Source: Bordetella parapertussis (GTDB lineage Bacteria; Pseudomonadota; Gammaproteobacteria; Burkholderiales; Burkholderiaceae_D). From it: DNA of 22,948 bases. The notes under the pieces were generated by a model. That model was not told the origin of the DNA, did no database searches, and saw only the letters and a program-made list of their open reading frames with translations. The stretch is from contig CAMBFZ010000032.1 in NCBI GenBank assembly GCA_945866125.1, positions 1 to 22,948 of the forward strand, in the 5' to 3' direction. The translations under genes were made by a program, and so were the position numbers. Shown in pieces: positions 21,865 through 22,948 of this stretch. The number at the start of each line of letters is the position of its first letter. Position 1 is the stretch's first letter.

Positions 21865-22948
21865 ATGACATTCCTTAAATACGTTTTATTTGCGCTCATA
21901 GTTGGTGCATCGCATGGTGTCCTTGCGGGCGACTACGATGACATCATGAGCAGTGCAGATTCGGACGACCTGACGCCGCAGGAGCGTGCCCATTTCACCG
22001 AAGCGCTGAATCGTTTCCCTAAAAAATGGCTCAGTGAGAATTTCAAATACGTCTCATATGTGCGCTGGCTTGATAACCAGCACCTGATTTTTTCAACGAC
22101 CAAATACCCCGGTTGGACCGCCCAGAAAGGCGAAGATCCGCGCATTATTTCTGTCAATGTGGATACCGATGAATTTGTGGATTTGGGTTATCGCGGTGAA
22201 TTGGAATGTCTTAATCACAAGCGTGAGCTGATGATCCGGTTACGGCGAGCGAAGATATACAACAATTCGCAAGATGATCACTGGTTTGTGGGCACCGTGG
22301 GGCAAGAACTGCAGCGCATTGACTGGAAGCCAGGTCATTTTGTCCCTCGATACACATGTCGGTTTGCGCCGTATGGCGATCCGATTTACACCGAGCAGCT
22401 AAAAAACTTGCCGCCGGACGCGCATCGTCTGATACCGCTGCTGCCAGGGCACGGCGTATTAAAAGAAACATACATTTTTGAAGACAGAGTCTTCAAACAC
22501 CCACTTGCATTTATCAAACCCGATGGCACGAGCGTGCCACTTCTCAGTCGAAGGCCACATGCTGAGGACTTTGAGTACCAACCCTGGAACGGTCGGTATT
22601 TTGAGAGCAGGCCAACAGATGACTCGCCTATAGCGATTGATATCGAGGGGAAAGTGTTTCGATATCCACCGCCGAAGCTTTTTCGATTTTGGTATCTCTC
22701 AGGCACTGCAGAAGGTACGGGATTTGGGACGCGAAGGGGCCCGGTATGGGGCATAAAAGCTAAGTTTGGAAAATGGCGCAAGCAGGGCATTTTTCTGGAA
22801 TCGGCCGAGGGCTTGCTGAGAATAGAAGACGGCGGATCGCCTATGGGAACCCTAGTTTCACCAGATGGCTGCAGGATTTTTAGCCCGGTACAAAAAGGAA
22901 ATCCCTGGGCAAAGAAGCCTGAAAAAGCTGGCGCAATGATTATTGATA
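21865..22948 (+). CDS. Secreted hypothetical protein, partial at the right edge
   Basis: From the ATG at 21865 the frame stays open for 361 codons to the window end, so the C-terminus is missing. Residues 1-22 look like a signal peptide (LKYVLFALIVGASHGVLAG, cleavage after LA or AG), implying a periplasmic or exported protein. The mature region is rich in Trp, Tyr and Phe, with short beta-like segments such as VRWLDNQHLIFSTTK and DPRIISVNVDTDEFVDLG. That resembles WD40/TolB-like beta-propeller proteins, but I cannot assign a family. The ribosome-binding site is weak. Possibly it is co-transcribed with the lipoprotein. Confidence 0.8.
   Translation, partial: MTFLKYVLFALIVGASHGVLAGDYDDIMSSADSDDLTPQERAHFTEALNRFPKKWLSENFKYVSYVRWLDNQHLIFSTTKYPGWTAQKGEDPRIISVNVDTDEFVDLGYRGELECLNHKRELMIRLRRAKIYNNSQDDHWFVGTVGQELQRIDWKPGHFVPRYTCRFAPYGDPIYTEQLKNLPPDAHRLIPLLPGHGVLKETYIFEDRVFKHPLAFIKPDGTSVPLLSRRPHAEDFEYQPWNGRYFESRPTDDSPIAIDIEGKVFRYPPPKLFRFWYLSGTAEGTGFGTRRGPVWGIKAKFGKWRKQGIFLESAEGLLRIEDGGSPMGTLVSPDGCRIFSPVQKGNPWAKKPEKAGAMIID

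Overview
The window looks like chromosomal DNA of a betaproteobacterium, probably order Burkholderiales and possibly Oxalobacteraceae-like. This rests on moderately GC-rich coding DNA and protein flavour: LivKHMG transporter, proteobacterial IorAB, CBS3-type 4-hydroxybenzoyl-CoA thioesterase, COG3971-type hydratase. The taxonomic call is inference. I see no rRNA, tRNA, CRISPR array, insertion sequence or phage gene.

Layout. (1) 1-3411, minus strand: a branched-chain amino acid type (HAAT) ABC importer operon, livK-livH-livM-livG, with livG running off the left edge. (2) 3412-3929: a 518-nt divergent intergenic region. It leads to 3930-4793, plus strand, an exported metallo-beta-lactamase-fold lactonase-like hydrolase followed by a strong intrinsic terminator. 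(3) 4897-9772, plus strand: a tightly coupled five-gene operon of GldA-, GldF- and GldG-like ABC components, a short DUF4340 protein and a HupE/UreJ-family membrane protein. The GldG-like and DUF4340 proteins carry histidine-rich patches and HupE/UreJ proteins are linked to nickel/cobalt, so I propose a metal-linked envelope ABC system; this is the best candidate for an undescribed system here. (4) 9793-16721, minus strand: iorA-iorB-thioesterase, then acyl-CoA dehydrogenase-MmgE/PrpD, a 2-oxoacid to acyl-CoA catabolic cluster.

(5) 16806-17719, plus strand: a divergent LysR-type regulator with a one-base frameshift inside its helix-turn-helix. A perfect dyad overlaps its start codon, and a second dyad sharing the same core lies upstream of the next gene. 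That gene (17899-18813) is a 2-keto-4-pentenoate hydratase-family protein carrying a five-unit 12-bp in-frame tandem repeat. (6) 18870-22948, more AT-rich and accessory in character: ybaK with an overlapping unknown gene (minus strand), a 501-nt stretch without a convincing gene, a methyltransferase-DUF4214 protein, a possible 26-codon small ORF, a lipoprotein, and a secreted protein cut by the right edge.

The IOR cluster and the hydratase may share the LysR regulator. The Liv importer could feed aromatic or branched acids to such catabolism, but nothing in the window proves that link.
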